64,000 bases of DNA from CAYMZZ01 sp964395095 (GCA_964395095.1 CAYMZZ010000005.1:186001-250000), one strand, 5' to 3'; positions 33,946 through 43,672 are shown, numbered from the stretch's first letter. Notes: a model not told the origin generated them from the sequence alone. Made by a program: numbers and translations.

Positions 33946-34368
33946 TTATTTCTCCGCGTATTTCCGGAACGAATCCAAAATCGCCTGCCAGCCCATTTTC
34001 TGTAATTCCAGGCTGTTCTGGTTTTCGGCTTCAAAATCTTCGGTGATCCTGATTCCGTCCTGGGTTGGCACAAACCGAATTTCTACTTTGCGGTTGTCGT
34101 CGAGGTGGTACTGGATATATGACATCGGCTTCACTTCATCGTACACACCGGAAAAATCGAATCCGAAGCTTCCATCTTTTGCTTCCATACGGTAACTGAA
34201 TTTTCCACCGGCACGCAGGTCATTTCGCCCTGAGGGGCAATGCCATTCAGGTGCCGCCTGGTTCCATTGGGTTACATGTTCGGGGTTATTCCAGCAGTCC
34301 CATACTTTTTCGATGGGAGCGTTGACCGTGGTTTCAATCCGAATGCTGACTGGCTTTGTAGTGCTCAT
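33946..34368 (-). CDS. SRPBCC (AHSA1-like) domain protein
   Basis: The 140-residue protein is a single START/Bet v1-like domain: IRIETTVNAPIEKVWDCWNN, HVTQWNQAAPEWHCPS, YRMEAKDGSFGFDFSGVYDE, VEIRFVPTQDGIRITEDFEA, and GWQAILDSFRKYAEK. Such proteins bind hydrophobic ligands or assist Hsp90-type chaperones; the specific role is unknown. The ATG at 34368 fits the domain start; the frame extends upstream without domain support. Confidence 0.85.
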   Translation of the reverse strand: MSTTKPVSIRIETTVNAPIEKVWDCWNNPEHVTQWNQAAPEWHCPSGRNDLRAGGKFSYRMEAKDGSFGFDFSGVYDEVKPMSYIQYHLDDNRKVEIRFVPTQDGIRITEDFEAENQNSLELQKMGWQAILDSFRKYAEK

Positions 34369-34516
34369 GATTTTTATTTTAGGTATTTGATTGCGTTTAC
34401 AGGGCAAACTTCGTACAGATTTACCGGTTGGCCCGGGTGATAATGCGACAGCTTCGGGGGTAATAGCGTCAAAAAAATAGTTTGCGTATCTTCGGCACTG
34501 ATCAAATTGTTTAGCT

Positions 34517-35476
34517 ATGAATGCTTTGGCTCTCTCCTTTAAATCATGGATTAAGCTTGGATGTGTCGGCTTCGGTTGGTGGGCTATGGCTTTGGATGCT
34601 GCCGCACAGCCAACCAGTAAGCCCAATCCGGAAGGGCGATGGAATATTACTGTTTACGACAACGACCAACAATATCCTTCCTGGCTGGAAGTGTACCATT
34701 CGGGGCATAAGCGCCTTGTGGGGCATTATGTGGGAATAACGGGCAGTGCAAGACCCATCAGCATTGTACATTTCGACCAGGGTGTTATCCGCTTCAGCAT
34801 TCCGCCGCAATGGGAATCGGAAGACAACGATCTGCAATTTGAAGCAAGGCTGGAAGGGGATAGCCTGGTAGGCAGTTTCCTCGCTGCCAACGGAAAAAAA
34901 TACGATTGGATAGGTCGCCGAGCACCCCGGCTGGTACGCGATGCCGAACCGCAATGGGGAGAGCCGATCCAATTGTTCAATGGACAAAATCTGGATGGAT
35001 GGAAAGCCATGGGAACCAACCAATGGGTAGTGGAAAATGGCGTGTTGAAAAGTCCACGTTCAGGCGCTAACCTGGTAAGCGAAAAGCAATTTACCGATTT
35101 CAAACTCCATATCGAATTCCGCTGTCCTCCCGGAAGCAATAGTGGGGTGTACCTTCGTGGTCGCTACGAAGTGCAAATTGAAGACAGCTATGGTAAAGAA
35201 CCGCAGAAGGATTACCTGGGCGCTGTGTATGGCTTTATTAAACCAGGCCTGATGGCGGCCAAACCGGCCGGAGAATGGCAGAGCTATGATATTACGCTGG
35301 TGGGAAGAATGATCACTGTTGTCGCCAACGGCAAAATGATCATCTGCAACCAGGAGATTCCGGGCATCACCGGCGGCGCCCTGGATAGTAATGAGGGAGA
35401 ACCCGGGCCGCTTCTGATTCAGGGCGATCATGGGCCAATTGAATACAGGAATATCGTGATTACACCGGGGAAGTGA
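34517..35476 (+). CDS. Secreted DUF1080 (3-keto-disaccharide hydrolase-like) protein
   Basis: The 319-residue protein has an N-terminal signal-like segment (LGCVGFGWWAMALDAAAQ). A beta-rich domain at about 38-130 comes next (RWNITVYDNDQQYPSWLEVY). The DUF1080 concanavalin-like domain at about 140-318 follows, with IQLFNGQNLDGWKAMGTNQW, PPGSNSGVYLRGRYEVQIED, and GEWQSYDITLVGRM. Members act on 3-keto-glycosides in the periplasm. No dehydrogenase partner is adjacent. Confidence 0.8.
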   Translation: MNALALSFKSWIKLGCVGFGWWAMALDAAAQPTSKPNPEGRWNITVYDNDQQYPSWLEVYHSGHKRLVGHYVGITGSARPISIVHFDQGVIRFSIPPQWESEDNDLQFEARLEGDSLVGSFLAANGKKYDWIGRRAPRLVRDAEPQWGEPIQLFNGQNLDGWKAMGTNQWVVENGVLKSPRSGANLVSEKQFTDFKLHIEFRCPPGSNSGVYLRGRYEVQIEDSYGKEPQKDYLGAVYGFIKPGLMAAKPAGEWQSYDITLVGRMITVVANGKMIICNQEIPGITGGALDSNEGEPGPLLIQGDHGPIEYRNIVITPGK

Positions 35477-35634
35477 GTGGTAAGTATTAAGTTATAAGTT
35501 ATAAGTTATAAGTTTTAAGTTGTAAGTAGGATGTGGGGAGTAGATAGTAGGAATGGGAATTAATCATCAATTGCCTACTATCAACCATAAATATATCAGG
35601 TACTTAAAACTTAGAACTAAAAACTTATAACTCA
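35474..35634. repeat. Intergenic inverted repeat array (locus 10)
   Basis: AAGTTATAAGTTATAAGTTATAAG units on the left and ACTTAAAACTTAGAAC/AAACTTATAACT on the right. GTAGATAGTAGG units and their partners lie inside. It is between two convergent genes and overlaps the DUF1080 stop. Confidence 0.65.
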
Positions 35635-37371
35635 ATAAAGCTCCCACACCGTCCCATAGCTTCCTTTCTGCTCCACATAGCTAAGGAATTGATTGAAGAA
35701 CGGATCCTGGCCAATGGTGGCACTGTCGCCTACGACATAAAGCTTTTCCTTTGCCCTGGTTATGGCTACATTCATACGCCGGTAATCTTTCAGAAAACCA
35801 ATAATGCCCTGGTCGTTGCTTCTTACCAGCGAGAGGAGTATGATCGATTTTTCCTGGCCCTGAAAGCTGTCGATGGTGCTTACCCGCATTTTTGCGGGAA
35901 AGGATTCTCTTGCCAGCGCTACCTGGGCCGAATAGGGTGAAATTAAAGCGCAATCCGCAGGGTCCAGGGCGTGCTGCTCCATGATCTTTTGCAAGGTTTC
36001 CAGTTCCCCTTTGTTCACCAGGCTCGATCCATCCGCACCCTGTTCTTCTTCCATTCCGGAACCGGCGGTATCTATAAAATGCAAATGGGTGCCCGTATTT
36101 TGAAGGTCGGCATGCGAGCGCAACATCCCCTTATAGAAATACTGGCTGGAGAAACCGGCAATGGATTCGCGCATACGATACTGTGTATCGAGCAGGTGCA
36201 CTGAATCGGCACAGTCCATGGCCCTTTCCAGTATGGATCGGTTGAATCCGAGGCGTGCCGCTTCTTCACTCAGTACGGTAGGCGGCAATTGCCAGTGATC
36301 TCCCGCCAGCACCCAGCTATCTGCCAAAGGCAAAATACTCCAGGCAAGGGGCTCCAGGCATTGACCAGCTTCGTCAAGGATCAGCGTCTTAAAATGGATT
36401 TGTTGAATGCCCGCATCATAGAGCCCAACGGGTGTGCCCAGAATGACAGAGGCTTCCGACATCGATCGCTCTTCATGATAGGCCTGCAACCGCCTGATTT
36501 CTTCCCGGATCTTTTTTACTTCCTTAAACAAAAGCTGTCGTTGTTCTCTTTCTGCCTTCCCAAAATTTCGCTTGTATTTCAAAGCCATCCTTCGGAACTC
36601 ATCGGCTCTCTTGCGCAGTTGCTTTAATTCTTTTTGAACTTTGGGATCGGAGAGTTTTCCTTCGAGGGTATGGGGCAGAATGGCTTCATCAACCTTGCCG
36701 GTATTGCCCACACGCAGAATCTTTACCTGCTGCTTCACTAATTCGCGCGCAAAATGATCCACCGCGGCGTTGCTGGGCGCTGCCACCAGCACGCGGGCGC
36801 CCTCTTGCACCAGGAGCCGAACGGCTTCTACCAGCGTAGTGGTTTTGCCGGTACCCGGAGGTCCATGTACCAGCAATAAATCATCGTTCTGCAAAATGGC
36901 TTCCACGGCCTGCCGCTGGCTGCTGTTTAAATGGGGCGACACGGTGGGTAGCTCTCCGGCTATTGTTGATTTCGACAACAGATTATTTTCTGTTTGAGTC
37001 GATCCCTGCTCATGCATTCGCTGAAACCACTGGTGCAGGCGTGGGTATTTTTCCAGCTCCTGCAAGGCTTTTTTCATGATTCCGGTGGTTCGGGTATCTG
37101 GCGCCAGCTTAATGCCAACGCCATTTTCCTCTATCCAGTCGGGGAAATCAGGAGCGAAAAGCCTGAACTCGCCGCTGCGGCCCTCCCATTGCAGCAGAAT
37201 GCCTTTCACCGGTTCTTCTCCGGCATAAAAGCATTCTATGGCAGCGCCATCCCGAAACGCATGCGCTTCGGGTGGGAAATCGATCCGAAAACTGCATTCA
37301 GGATAATCAGCGTAGCCAAATCCTTTGCGGGTGATACGAATGGGGTGCAGGGCTAAGCCATCAGCTTTCAA
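35632..37371 (-). CDS. Superfamily 1B helicase (Upf1/IGHMBP2-like)
   Basis: This is an ATP-dependent DNA/RNA helicase. From the TTG at 37371 it has 579 residues: Walker A HGPPGTGKTTT, APSNAAVDHF (motif Ia), LILDEAGQCLEP (motif II), AGDHWQLPP (III), LDTQYRMRESIAGF (IV), TIDSFQGQEKSIILLSLVRS (V) and RRMNVAITRAKEKLYV (VI), with a coiled-coil insert between Ia and II. The open frame runs about 42 codons further, to 37497, with family-like residues (LEILLRCIEIEEKEQAERYR) but no ATG, GTG or TTG, so the real start is uncertain and may be a rare codon. Confidence 0.88.
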   Translation of the reverse strand: MKADGLALHPIRITRKGFGYADYPECSFRIDFPPEAHAFRDGAAIECFYAGEEPVKGILLQWEGRSGEFRLFAPDFPDWIEENGVGIKLAPDTRTTGIMKKALQELEKYPRLHQWFQRMHEQGSTQTENNLLSKSTIAGELPTVSPHLNSSQRQAVEAILQNDDLLLVHGPPGTGKTTTLVEAVRLLVQEGARVLVAAPSNAAVDHFARELVKQQVKILRVGNTGKVDEAILPHTLEGKLSDPKVQKELKQLRKRADEFRRMALKYKRNFGKAEREQRQLLFKEVKKIREEIRRLQAYHEERSMSEASVILGTPVGLYDAGIQQIHFKTLILDEAGQCLEPLAWSILPLADSWVLAGDHWQLPPTVLSEEAARLGFNRSILERAMDCADSVHLLDTQYRMRESIAGFSSQYFYKGMLRSHADLQNTGTHLHFIDTAGSGMEEEQGADGSSLVNKGELETLQKIMEQHALDPADCALISPYSAQVALARESFPAKMRVSTIDSFQGQEKSIILLSLVRSNDQGIIGFLKDYRRMNVAITRAKEKLYVVGDSATIGQDPFFNQFLSYVEQKGSYGTVWELY

Positions 37372-37576
37372 ACTGCGAAGGGTATGGCTGGCATCGAGTC
37401 GGTATCGCTCGGCCTGCTCTTTTTCTTCGATTTCAATACAACGAAGAAGTATCTCGAGCGGCTGCCTGCGATGGGAAGGATCCTGTTTGATAGTAAATTA
37501 CTTTTCTGAATTTGATCAGTGTGCTGCAAAATTACGAAAATGAGCATGTTTACCTCATTCGTCATAATTTCGGCCA

Positions 37577-38557
37577 ATGGCCCTGCTTTCCGCGCAAAAA
37601 GTCTTCAAGTTTATTCAAGCTGTTCCGGTATTAAACGGTATTGATCTCGAGGTCAATGCAGGCACAAGACTGGGCATAGCCGGTGAAACCGGATCGGGCA
37701 AAACCAGTTTGCTTCAGATTTTAGGGGGGCGTGGCCAGGCAGACAAGGGTTCGGTTTGGATGAATGGAAAAAAAGTTCCGGGCACGCAGGAAAAACTGGT
37801 GCCCGGCCATCCGGGAATTGCTTATCTCTCGCAGGATTTCGAATTAGCTCCTCATTACTATATCCACGAAATTCTTTCTTATGCCAGCGAAATGCCCGAT
37901 ACGGAACGATTTAAATTATATGAATGGTGCCGCATTGCGCATTTGCTATCCCGAAGAACAAGCCAGCTTTCGGGAGGCGAACGACAAAGGGTGGCGCTCG
38001 CGCGTGAACTGAGTGCAAAGCCCCAACTATTGCTTATGGATGAGCCCTTCAGCAACCTGGATGCTTTTCACCGGCAGATCATGAAAGAAGTGTTGGCTGA
38101 TCTTTCAGTCGAAATGTCGATCACACAGATTATGGTGTCGCACGAAGCACAGGATTTATTGCCCTGGGCCGATGAGCTTCTCGTTTTGCGAAATGGGAAT
38201 ATGATACAACAAGGCAAGCCCCAGCAATTATATCACCAGCCACAGAATACCTATGTGGCGGGCTTGCTCGGTGAATACAACCTCGTGGACCCACAAATGC
38301 CCCCATTCGCCGGTCTTCCTTTTGCGCATGAGCCCGGCAGTAAATGGCTGATAAGACCCGAAGATATCGTGCCCGCAACCGGTGCCGACCGGCAACTGCA
38401 GGGCATCCTGAAAGAAGTGTCATTTAGGGGCGCTTTCTATGCCTGCAAAATTCAGGTAGCAGACCAGGATCTACTCATCTACCTGCGCGAACCGGGGCTG
38501 GGGTTGGGGGAGAGAGTGGGAGTGAGATTGGGAAGAGTTTTAAGTATTAAGTTTTAA
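37577..38557 (+). CDS. ABC transporter ATP-binding protein
   Basis: The 326-residue ATPase has Walker A GETGSGKTS at residues 36-44, the signature LSGGERQRVALAREL, Walker B LLLMDEPFSNLD and a switch His in MVSHEAQD. The C-terminal part (SKWLIRPEDIVPATG onward) resembles the TOBE/regulatory domain of importers of the MalK/PotA/FbpC type. No permease or binding protein is adjacent, so the substrate is unknown. Its final residues (VLSIKF) and stop are encoded by a repeat array. Confidence 0.85.
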   Translation: MALLSAQKVFKFIQAVPVLNGIDLEVNAGTRLGIAGETGSGKTSLLQILGGRGQADKGSVWMNGKKVPGTQEKLVPGHPGIAYLSQDFELAPHYYIHEILSYASEMPDTERFKLYEWCRIAHLLSRRTSQLSGGERQRVALARELSAKPQLLLMDEPFSNLDAFHRQIMKEVLADLSVEMSITQIMVSHEAQDLLPWADELLVLRNGNMIQQGKPQQLYHQPQNTYVAGLLGEYNLVDPQMPPFAGLPFAHEPGSKWLIRPEDIVPATGADRQLQGILKEVSFRGAFYACKIQVADQDLLIYLREPGLGLGERVGVRLGRVLSIKF

Positions 38558-38772
38558 GTTGTGAGTTTTAAGAATAAAGCCGGGGATTCGGATTGTAGAT
38601 CAGAACTATTTGACTCTGATCATATTTTCGATTGACTGCTTATACTTGATTGGTAATTTTTATCGGGTCCTTTATATTTAATTGCATCAATACTTACCGC
38701 ATTTTTTTGCAATTATTCAATAACTTAGAACTTATATTCTTCACTTAAAACTTACAACTTAAAACTTAAAAC
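38540..38772. repeat. Intergenic inverted repeat array (locus 11)
   Basis: Left AAGTATTAAGTTTTAAGTTGTGAG and right CACTTAAAACTTACAACTTAAAAC arms are separated by about 170 bases of unique A+T-rich sequence in which no gene is seen. Confidence 0.6.
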
Positions 38773-38778
38773 GCTCAC

Positions 38779-39342
38779 ATGCCAAGTTCCATCGCCCGCC
38801 TCAATTCCCTGGTAGAACAGTATAAACAGGTCTTAGACAATACCCATACTTATCGTCAGCAATGGCAGGATCATACGCGCAATTATATTCAGCAACTGTT
38901 GCAGGGTCTGGTGGAAAAAACCGGCTTGAAGGCACAGGTTACATTACGCAGGCAAATCGAAAACCTGGAAGCGCTGGTATTGGACCTGGGGCGAAGCAGC
39001 AGCGGTCTTTCGGAAAACCTGGAGAATACGGATCTCAAGCATACGATGGTGAAGAATAACGGCGCATTGATCTATCAGCAACTTTTCAATGGCAAGCTGA
39101 TGGTGATGTTGGCCAGTCCGCATATTGAAGGATATGGTGAGGCAAAACCTCCCCGTAGTCTGGAGATCATTCGGCCTGATGAAGCTACCGAGGATCTTAT
39201 ACACAGCCACGTGGAAAGACTGCTGAATGACATCATTGAATGGGAAGATTTTGATGATGACGACCGCAACAAGAAAGTACCATTCCAACCCATTGGATTT
39301 CAGCACGGCGGCGGCAACGGGCACCCGGAAAAGATGGGCTAA
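38779..39342 (+). CDS. Conserved-looking protein of unknown function, 187 residues
   Basis: Not recognised. The N-terminal half is coiled-coil prone (QYKQVLDNTHTYRQQWQDHT). The middle has NNGALIYQQLFNGKLMVMLA and PPRSLEIIRPDEATEDLIHS, and there is an acidic D-run and a Gly/His-rich end. It has no signal peptide, so it is probably cytosolic. Confidence 0.65.
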   Translation: MPSSIARLNSLVEQYKQVLDNTHTYRQQWQDHTRNYIQQLLQGLVEKTGLKAQVTLRRQIENLEALVLDLGRSSSGLSENLENTDLKHTMVKNNGALIYQQLFNGKLMVMLASPHIEGYGEAKPPRSLEIIRPDEATEDLIHSHVERLLNDIIEWEDFDDDDRNKKVPFQPIGFQHGGGNGHPEKMG

Positions 39343-39455
39343 TAATGCGCCTCACTTTTCCAAAGGAATCCGGCGGCACCCGAGCCAATGCTTTGTGAAT
39401 CCGTTAAGACTTTTTTCCTGTGCAAACCTGCACAAAAAGGCATCTGGTTTGGCAG

Positions 39456-39479
39456 AATGGCGAAATTCAGTTCGCCATT
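39456..39479 (+). promoter_or_regulatory. Inverted repeat upstream of the META lipoprotein gene
   Basis: AATGGCGAA/TTCGCCATT, perfect 9-base arms around a 6-base centre, 20 bases before the ATG. It could be an operator or a 5' leader hairpin. Confidence 0.4.
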
Positions 39480-39499
39480 AATCTATAAACCTGTCAAAC

Positions 39500-39925
39500 A
39501 TGAAAAAGATCCTGCTACTCGCTGGTCTCACGATGCTGATGGCCAGCTCCTGCAGCAGCGGTAAAAACCTGAGCTCCATGACGAATTTGCTCAAAGCGAA
39601 ATGGGCCCTGCAATCCCTCACCGGTCAGTCTGCTGACCTGGGGAGTATCTTCGGCTCCAAAATCCCCTTCCTCAATTTCGACACCGATGCCATGCGCATA
39701 AGCGGCAATTCAGGCTGTAATAATTTCAATGGCCCATTTAGCCTCGGGTCTGGCGGTAAACTCAGCTTCGGCAATCTCGCCATGACCAAGATGGCCTGCC
39801 CGGGCAACGGCGAATCACTCTTTACATCAGCCCTTAATAAAGTCACCAGTTTCAAAATAGATAATAATGTGCTGACGCTGTTGGAGGGAAAGAATAAGCT
39901 GATGGAATTGGTGAAAGAGGATTAA
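39500..39925 (+). CDS. META-domain (HslJ-like) lipoprotein
   Basis: The 141-residue protein has a lipoprotein signal ending LMASSC and a single META domain (KWALQSLTGQ, SGNSGCNNFNGPFSLGSGGK, LAMTKMACPGNGESLFTSAL). META domains occur in HslJ, a heat- and novobiocin-related outer membrane protein, but their biochemical role is unclear. The stop codon abuts a repeat arm. Confidence 0.85.
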   Translation: MKKILLLAGLTMLMASSCSSGKNLSSMTNLLKAKWALQSLTGQSADLGSIFGSKIPFLNFDTDAMRISGNSGCNNFNGPFSLGSGGKLSFGNLAMTKMACPGNGESLFTSALNKVTSFKIDNNVLTLLEGKNKLMELVKED

Positions 39926-40040
39926 GTTATAAGTTTTAAGTTGTAAGTTTTAAGTTCGTAGTATTATTTATTGAATAGCAGTTAGGCTGAGAATTCTTTC
40001 TATATCCAACTTACAACTTAAAACTTATAACTTAAAACTC
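39924..40040. repeat. Intergenic inverted repeat array (locus 12)
   Basis: AAGTTATAAGTTTTAAGTTGTAAGTTTTAAG on the left, CAACTTACAACTTAAAACTTATAACTTAAAACT on the right: near-perfect complementary arms around about 50 bases. Confidence 0.7.
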
Positions 40041-40139
40041 CCAACGCCCCCACTTTCGGTCATCCCCATCCGCAATCTGGTTATTTTTTCAGTTCATGGG
40101 ATGCGGCAATTTTGTTTTCCTAAATCAAAATTGTTCGCC

Positions 40140-40898
40140 ATGCCTACTCCGCTTGAATTATTACTGGATCCCATTTCCCTGATCATTATTGCCATGTATG
40201 CCCTGCTGATGATTTGGGAAGCCGTTTGGCCGGGAAGAACACTTCCCCAGGTCCGTTTTTGGAAGACCAGGGGTATTCTTTCTTTTTTCCTGTATTTCTA
40301 TCTGTCATCCTATCTGCCCATTCTCTGGGCCCGTTTTCTGCCCGAAACGCAGTTGATGGACCTCTCGGGCTGGGGAACCATCGGGGGCGGCCTGGCAGGC
40401 ATCTTACTGTATGAGCTGGGTATGTACGTATGGCACCGATCCATGCATCGAAACAAATATCTCTGGAAAGTATTTCACCAGATGCATCATAGCGCCGAAA
40501 GACTGGATACGTATGGCGCGTTCTACTTCAGTCCGCTCGACATGATAGGCTTCACCGCCCTGGGTACGGTTTGTTTTTCCGTACTGGCTGGTTTTTCACC
40601 GCAGGCAATTACATTCACCCTGTTGTTCGCGAATTTCCTGGGAATTTTTCAGCACGCCAATATCCGTACACCGGCCTGGTTAGGCTATATTATTCAACGA
40701 CCCGAATCGCATACAGTGCATCATGCCCGTGGGGTGCACGCCTACAATTACAGCGATCTGCCCCTGTTTGATATTCTTTTTGGCACATTCCGCAATCCCG
40801 AAAAATATGAGCACGAAACCGGTTTCTATCCCGGCGCGTCCAACCGGGTAGGTGAGATGCTTCTTTTTAAAGAAGTGGACAAGCCAGCGGCTACCTGA
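40140..40898 (+). CDS. Sterol desaturase / fatty acid hydroxylase family protein
   Basis: The 252-residue membrane protein has several hydrophobic helices. It carries the di-iron histidine clusters of the family: WHRSMHRNKYLWKVFHQMHH (H-x4-H and H-x2-HH) and HTVHHARG. Members hydroxylate or desaturate lipids with O2 and electrons. The substrate here is unknown. ATG at 40140 was chosen for the first membrane helix; a start 13 codons upstream is in frame. Confidence 0.88.
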   Translation: MPTPLELLLDPISLIIIAMYALLMIWEAVWPGRTLPQVRFWKTRGILSFFLYFYLSSYLPILWARFLPETQLMDLSGWGTIGGGLAGILLYELGMYVWHRSMHRNKYLWKVFHQMHHSAERLDTYGAFYFSPLDMIGFTALGTVCFSVLAGFSPQAITFTLLFANFLGIFQHANIRTPAWLGYIIQRPESHTVHHARGVHAYNYSDLPLFDILFGTFRNPEKYEHETGFYPGASNRVGEMLLFKEVDKPAAT

Positions 40899-40909
40899 AA
40901 CGATTTTGA

Positions 40910-42517
40910 TCAGTTTTTCAGGATGGTGAACTCTACGCGGCGGTTCAACTGGCGATTCATGTCGGTATCGTTAGCGACAACTGGCTTTGTTTCGCCATAA
41001 CCTTGCGATCGTAGCCTGGCCGGGTCTATTCCTTTGGATAGAATGTATTCCATCACGGAGCGGGCCCGGTTGTCGGATAAGGTAAAGTTGTACTCATCGC
41101 TACCGCGGCTATCGGTATGCGCGCTCAGTTCTATTTCAATCGACGGATTTTCCTGCAACAGCTTCACAACCCGATCCAGTTCCACAAATGACTCAGGCCG
41201 CAGATCCCATTTGTCAAAATCGAAGAATACATTATTCAGCCTTACCACCGTACCAATTTCAATGGGCATCAGGTAAAGGTCTTTATGGATTTCCATATAG
41301 CCGGCTTTTACCAGCGAATCCAGTTTCAGGTTTTCCGATTGCGCGAAATAGTGATCGGCGGTGGCGCGTATCAAATAATTTTTGTCGTAGGGTAATACAA
41401 TCTTGAAGGCACCATCATCGGGATGGGACACGCCATTACCCGCTTCCGTTCCCGTTGGCAGGGTTTGGTAAACGAGGTTGGCGCTGATGGGCTTTTTGGT
41501 TTTGGCGTTATACACGTTGCCGGTAACGATTACCACGGGATTGGGCTTTTCCTTTTCCAAGAGCTTCACCCGCACGATATCACTTTCGCCATAGGTATCT
41601 TCGCTGGTGGTCATATAAGCATATTCGCCACCCGCATCAAGGGTAAAGAAGGCATCCCAATCGGGCGTATTTATCGGCGTATCGAGGTTGGCGGGTTCGG
41701 TCCATTTCTGCCAGCTATCATCGAGGCGACGGCTCATCCAGATGTCGTTGTCGCCAATACCGCCCGGCCGGTCGCTGCTAAAATACAGGGTCTCGCCATC
41801 GGAGGCAAGGTAGGGGGTCATTTCATTGTACTTGGGCAGGTTGATGGTTTTGCCCAGCGATTTGGGTTCCGACCAGCTCCCATCTCCCTGCAGAAAACTT
41901 ACATAGATATCATTGTTATAGTCGCCTGGTTTTTCGCTCATATAGAGCAGTAGGGTTTGTCCGTCGTGCGCCATACTGGCGCCATTCTGACGGCCCAGGT
42001 CGTATTTATGATAATTATGAATATAGAGTGCCTGCGGCTTGCTCCAGCCGCCATTGCGGGTACGGTAACTCATGCTTACGCCATTGCCCACATAATCGCC
42101 ATCCACAAAAGCATTACGGATCAGAATTCGGTTATTATCGGGCGATATCCAGTACACGGCATTGTAGTGATAGGTGTTGAGGGGATAGCCCAGGTGATAT
42201 GCTTCGCCCCATTTGCCATTGCTGTCGCGCTCCGCCATCCAAATATCCTGGGAGTTTCCTACAGACCGGTAACTGGTATTGTAGGGATGGTTTTCCACGA
42301 TGAAAAAAAGCAGGTTGCCGTCGGCTGAAACCGTTGGACGCAGTTCGGCGAACTCGGAATTCACTTTGAATCCCAGGTTCTCGATCTTGATAATGGTTGA
42401 ATGCCGGATTACAAGATCCGATTGTTCCTTTAGCGGAGCGGTGGTATCGGGCGCCAGTTGGGCTATTGTTGCATACGATAACAGCAGCGCCAGGCCTGCG
42501 GCCAGGTTCTTTTTCAA
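40910..42517 (-). CDS. OmpA-family protein with PD40 repeats
   Basis: The 535-residue envelope protein has a signal peptide (LAAGLALLLSYATIAQ). WD40-like PD40 beta-propeller repeats follow (ETLYFSSDRPGGIGDNDIWM and similar). A carboxypeptidase-regulatory-like segment (VTGNVYNAKTKKPISANLVY) and a C-terminal OmpA peptidoglycan-binding domain (FFDFDKWDLRPESF, LSAHTDSRGSDEYNFTLSDN, RLRSQGYGETKP, NRRVEF) complete it. This layout is common in Bacteroidota and is thought to tie outer membrane complexes to the cell wall. Confidence 0.9.
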   Translation of the reverse strand: MKKNLAAGLALLLSYATIAQLAPDTTAPLKEQSDLVIRHSTIIKIENLGFKVNSEFAELRPTVSADGNLLFFIVENHPYNTSYRSVGNSQDIWMAERDSNGKWGEAYHLGYPLNTYHYNAVYWISPDNNRILIRNAFVDGDYVGNGVSMSYRTRNGGWSKPQALYIHNYHKYDLGRQNGASMAHDGQTLLLYMSEKPGDYNNDIYVSFLQGDGSWSEPKSLGKTINLPKYNEMTPYLASDGETLYFSSDRPGGIGDNDIWMSRRLDDSWQKWTEPANLDTPINTPDWDAFFTLDAGGEYAYMTTSEDTYGESDIVRVKLLEKEKPNPVVIVTGNVYNAKTKKPISANLVYQTLPTGTEAGNGVSHPDDGAFKIVLPYDKNYLIRATADHYFAQSENLKLDSLVKAGYMEIHKDLYLMPIEIGTVVRLNNVFFDFDKWDLRPESFVELDRVVKLLQENPSIEIELSAHTDSRGSDEYNFTLSDNRARSVMEYILSKGIDPARLRSQGYGETKPVVANDTDMNRQLNRRVEFTILKN

Positions 42518-42589
42518 TGGAATGGATTTTGGCTCGCCGAAAAATAATGCTTAATCCGCGTACCACGTAGGGGTTTCTACTTGTGGAAA

Positions 42590-43636
42590 TTACGTACTGC
42601 TGCCGCTCCGCAAATGCTTGCGTACTTCAGGAGCCACTTTGCTGCCAAAGAGTTCAATGCTGCGCATCAGTTCACGATGTGGCGTGGGGCCAACCGTCAT
42701 TTGGGCGAGGAAGCGGGTATGGCCAAACAGCTCATGCCAGTAGAGCATTTTTTCCGTCACTTCCGCCACGCTGCCTACCATTAGCGACGCTTTGGGATTG
42801 CGCATCGATTCGTATTGGGCACGCGTTACGGGTGGCCATCCCCTTTCGCGACCAATCTGCGTCATCATGGCCGCATAAGAAGGGAAATAGGCATCCGCGG
42901 CGCCCTGCGAATTGTCGCCCACAAATACATGCGCATTTATGCCCAGTTGTAACCGGTCAACGGGCTGCGCCGATTCCGCATAGGATTTGCGGTATAATTC
43001 TGTGAGCGAACCAAAGCGTGCCGGGATACCACCGATAATGGCAATGGCCAGGGGCAGGCCCAGCTTTCCGGCCCTTACCACCGAGGCAGGTGTTCCACCT
43101 ACAGCAATCCAGATGGGAAGCTTTTCCTGCACCGGCCGGGGATACACACCCAAACCCGGCAGGGCTGCCCGGTGTTTGCCCGTCCAGCGGACAATCTCAT
43201 CCTGGTTGATCCGCAGCAACAAGTCCAGTTTTTCGGAGAAGAGCGTATCGTAATCGTCCAGGTCGTAACCGAAAAGGGGAAACGATTCAATAAAGGAGCC
43301 ACGGCCGGCCATTATTTCGGCTCTGCCATTTGAAATAAGATCAACGGTAGCGTACTGTTGAAAAACGCGAACCGGATCATCGGAACTGAGCACCGTGACC
43401 GCGCTCGACAAACGAATATTTTTGGTGATGGAAGCCGCGGCACCCAGCACCACGGCTGGTGCGGATACCATATAATCTTTCCGGTGATGTTCGCCCAACG
43501 CAAATACATCCAGACCTACCTCATCGGCCAGGCGAATTTCTTCCAGCAATTCCTGCATTCTTTTTGCGCCGGAGGCGCCCGGTGCCTGCTTGCTGTCAAT
43601 GGCAATATCTCCAAAGCTGTAAATCCCTATTTCCAT
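42590..43636 (-). CDS. LLM-class flavin-dependent oxidoreductase
   Basis: The 348-residue protein has the bacterial luciferase-like TIM barrel pattern: MEIGIYSFGDIA, DEVGLDVFALGEHHRKDYMV, SITKNIRLSSAVTVLSSDDP, AEIMAGRGSFIESFPLFGYD and PIWIAVGGTPASVVRAGKLG. These enzymes use reduced flavin to oxygenate small molecules; the substrate is not known. It lies in a minus-strand group with the OmpA and GH18 genes but with gaps that allow separate transcription. Confidence 0.88.
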   Translation of the reverse strand: MEIGIYSFGDIAIDSKQAPGASGAKRMQELLEEIRLADEVGLDVFALGEHHRKDYMVSAPAVVLGAAASITKNIRLSSAVTVLSSDDPVRVFQQYATVDLISNGRAEIMAGRGSFIESFPLFGYDLDDYDTLFSEKLDLLLRINQDEIVRWTGKHRAALPGLGVYPRPVQEKLPIWIAVGGTPASVVRAGKLGLPLAIAIIGGIPARFGSLTELYRKSYAESAQPVDRLQLGINAHVFVGDNSQGAADAYFPSYAAMMTQIGRERGWPPVTRAQYESMRNPKASLMVGSVAEVTEKMLYWHELFGHTRFLAQMTVGPTPHRELMRSIELFGSKVAPEVRKHLRSGSST

Positions 43637-43672
43637 TCCAATAAATATTTAAGCCATAACAAATGCCCTGTC

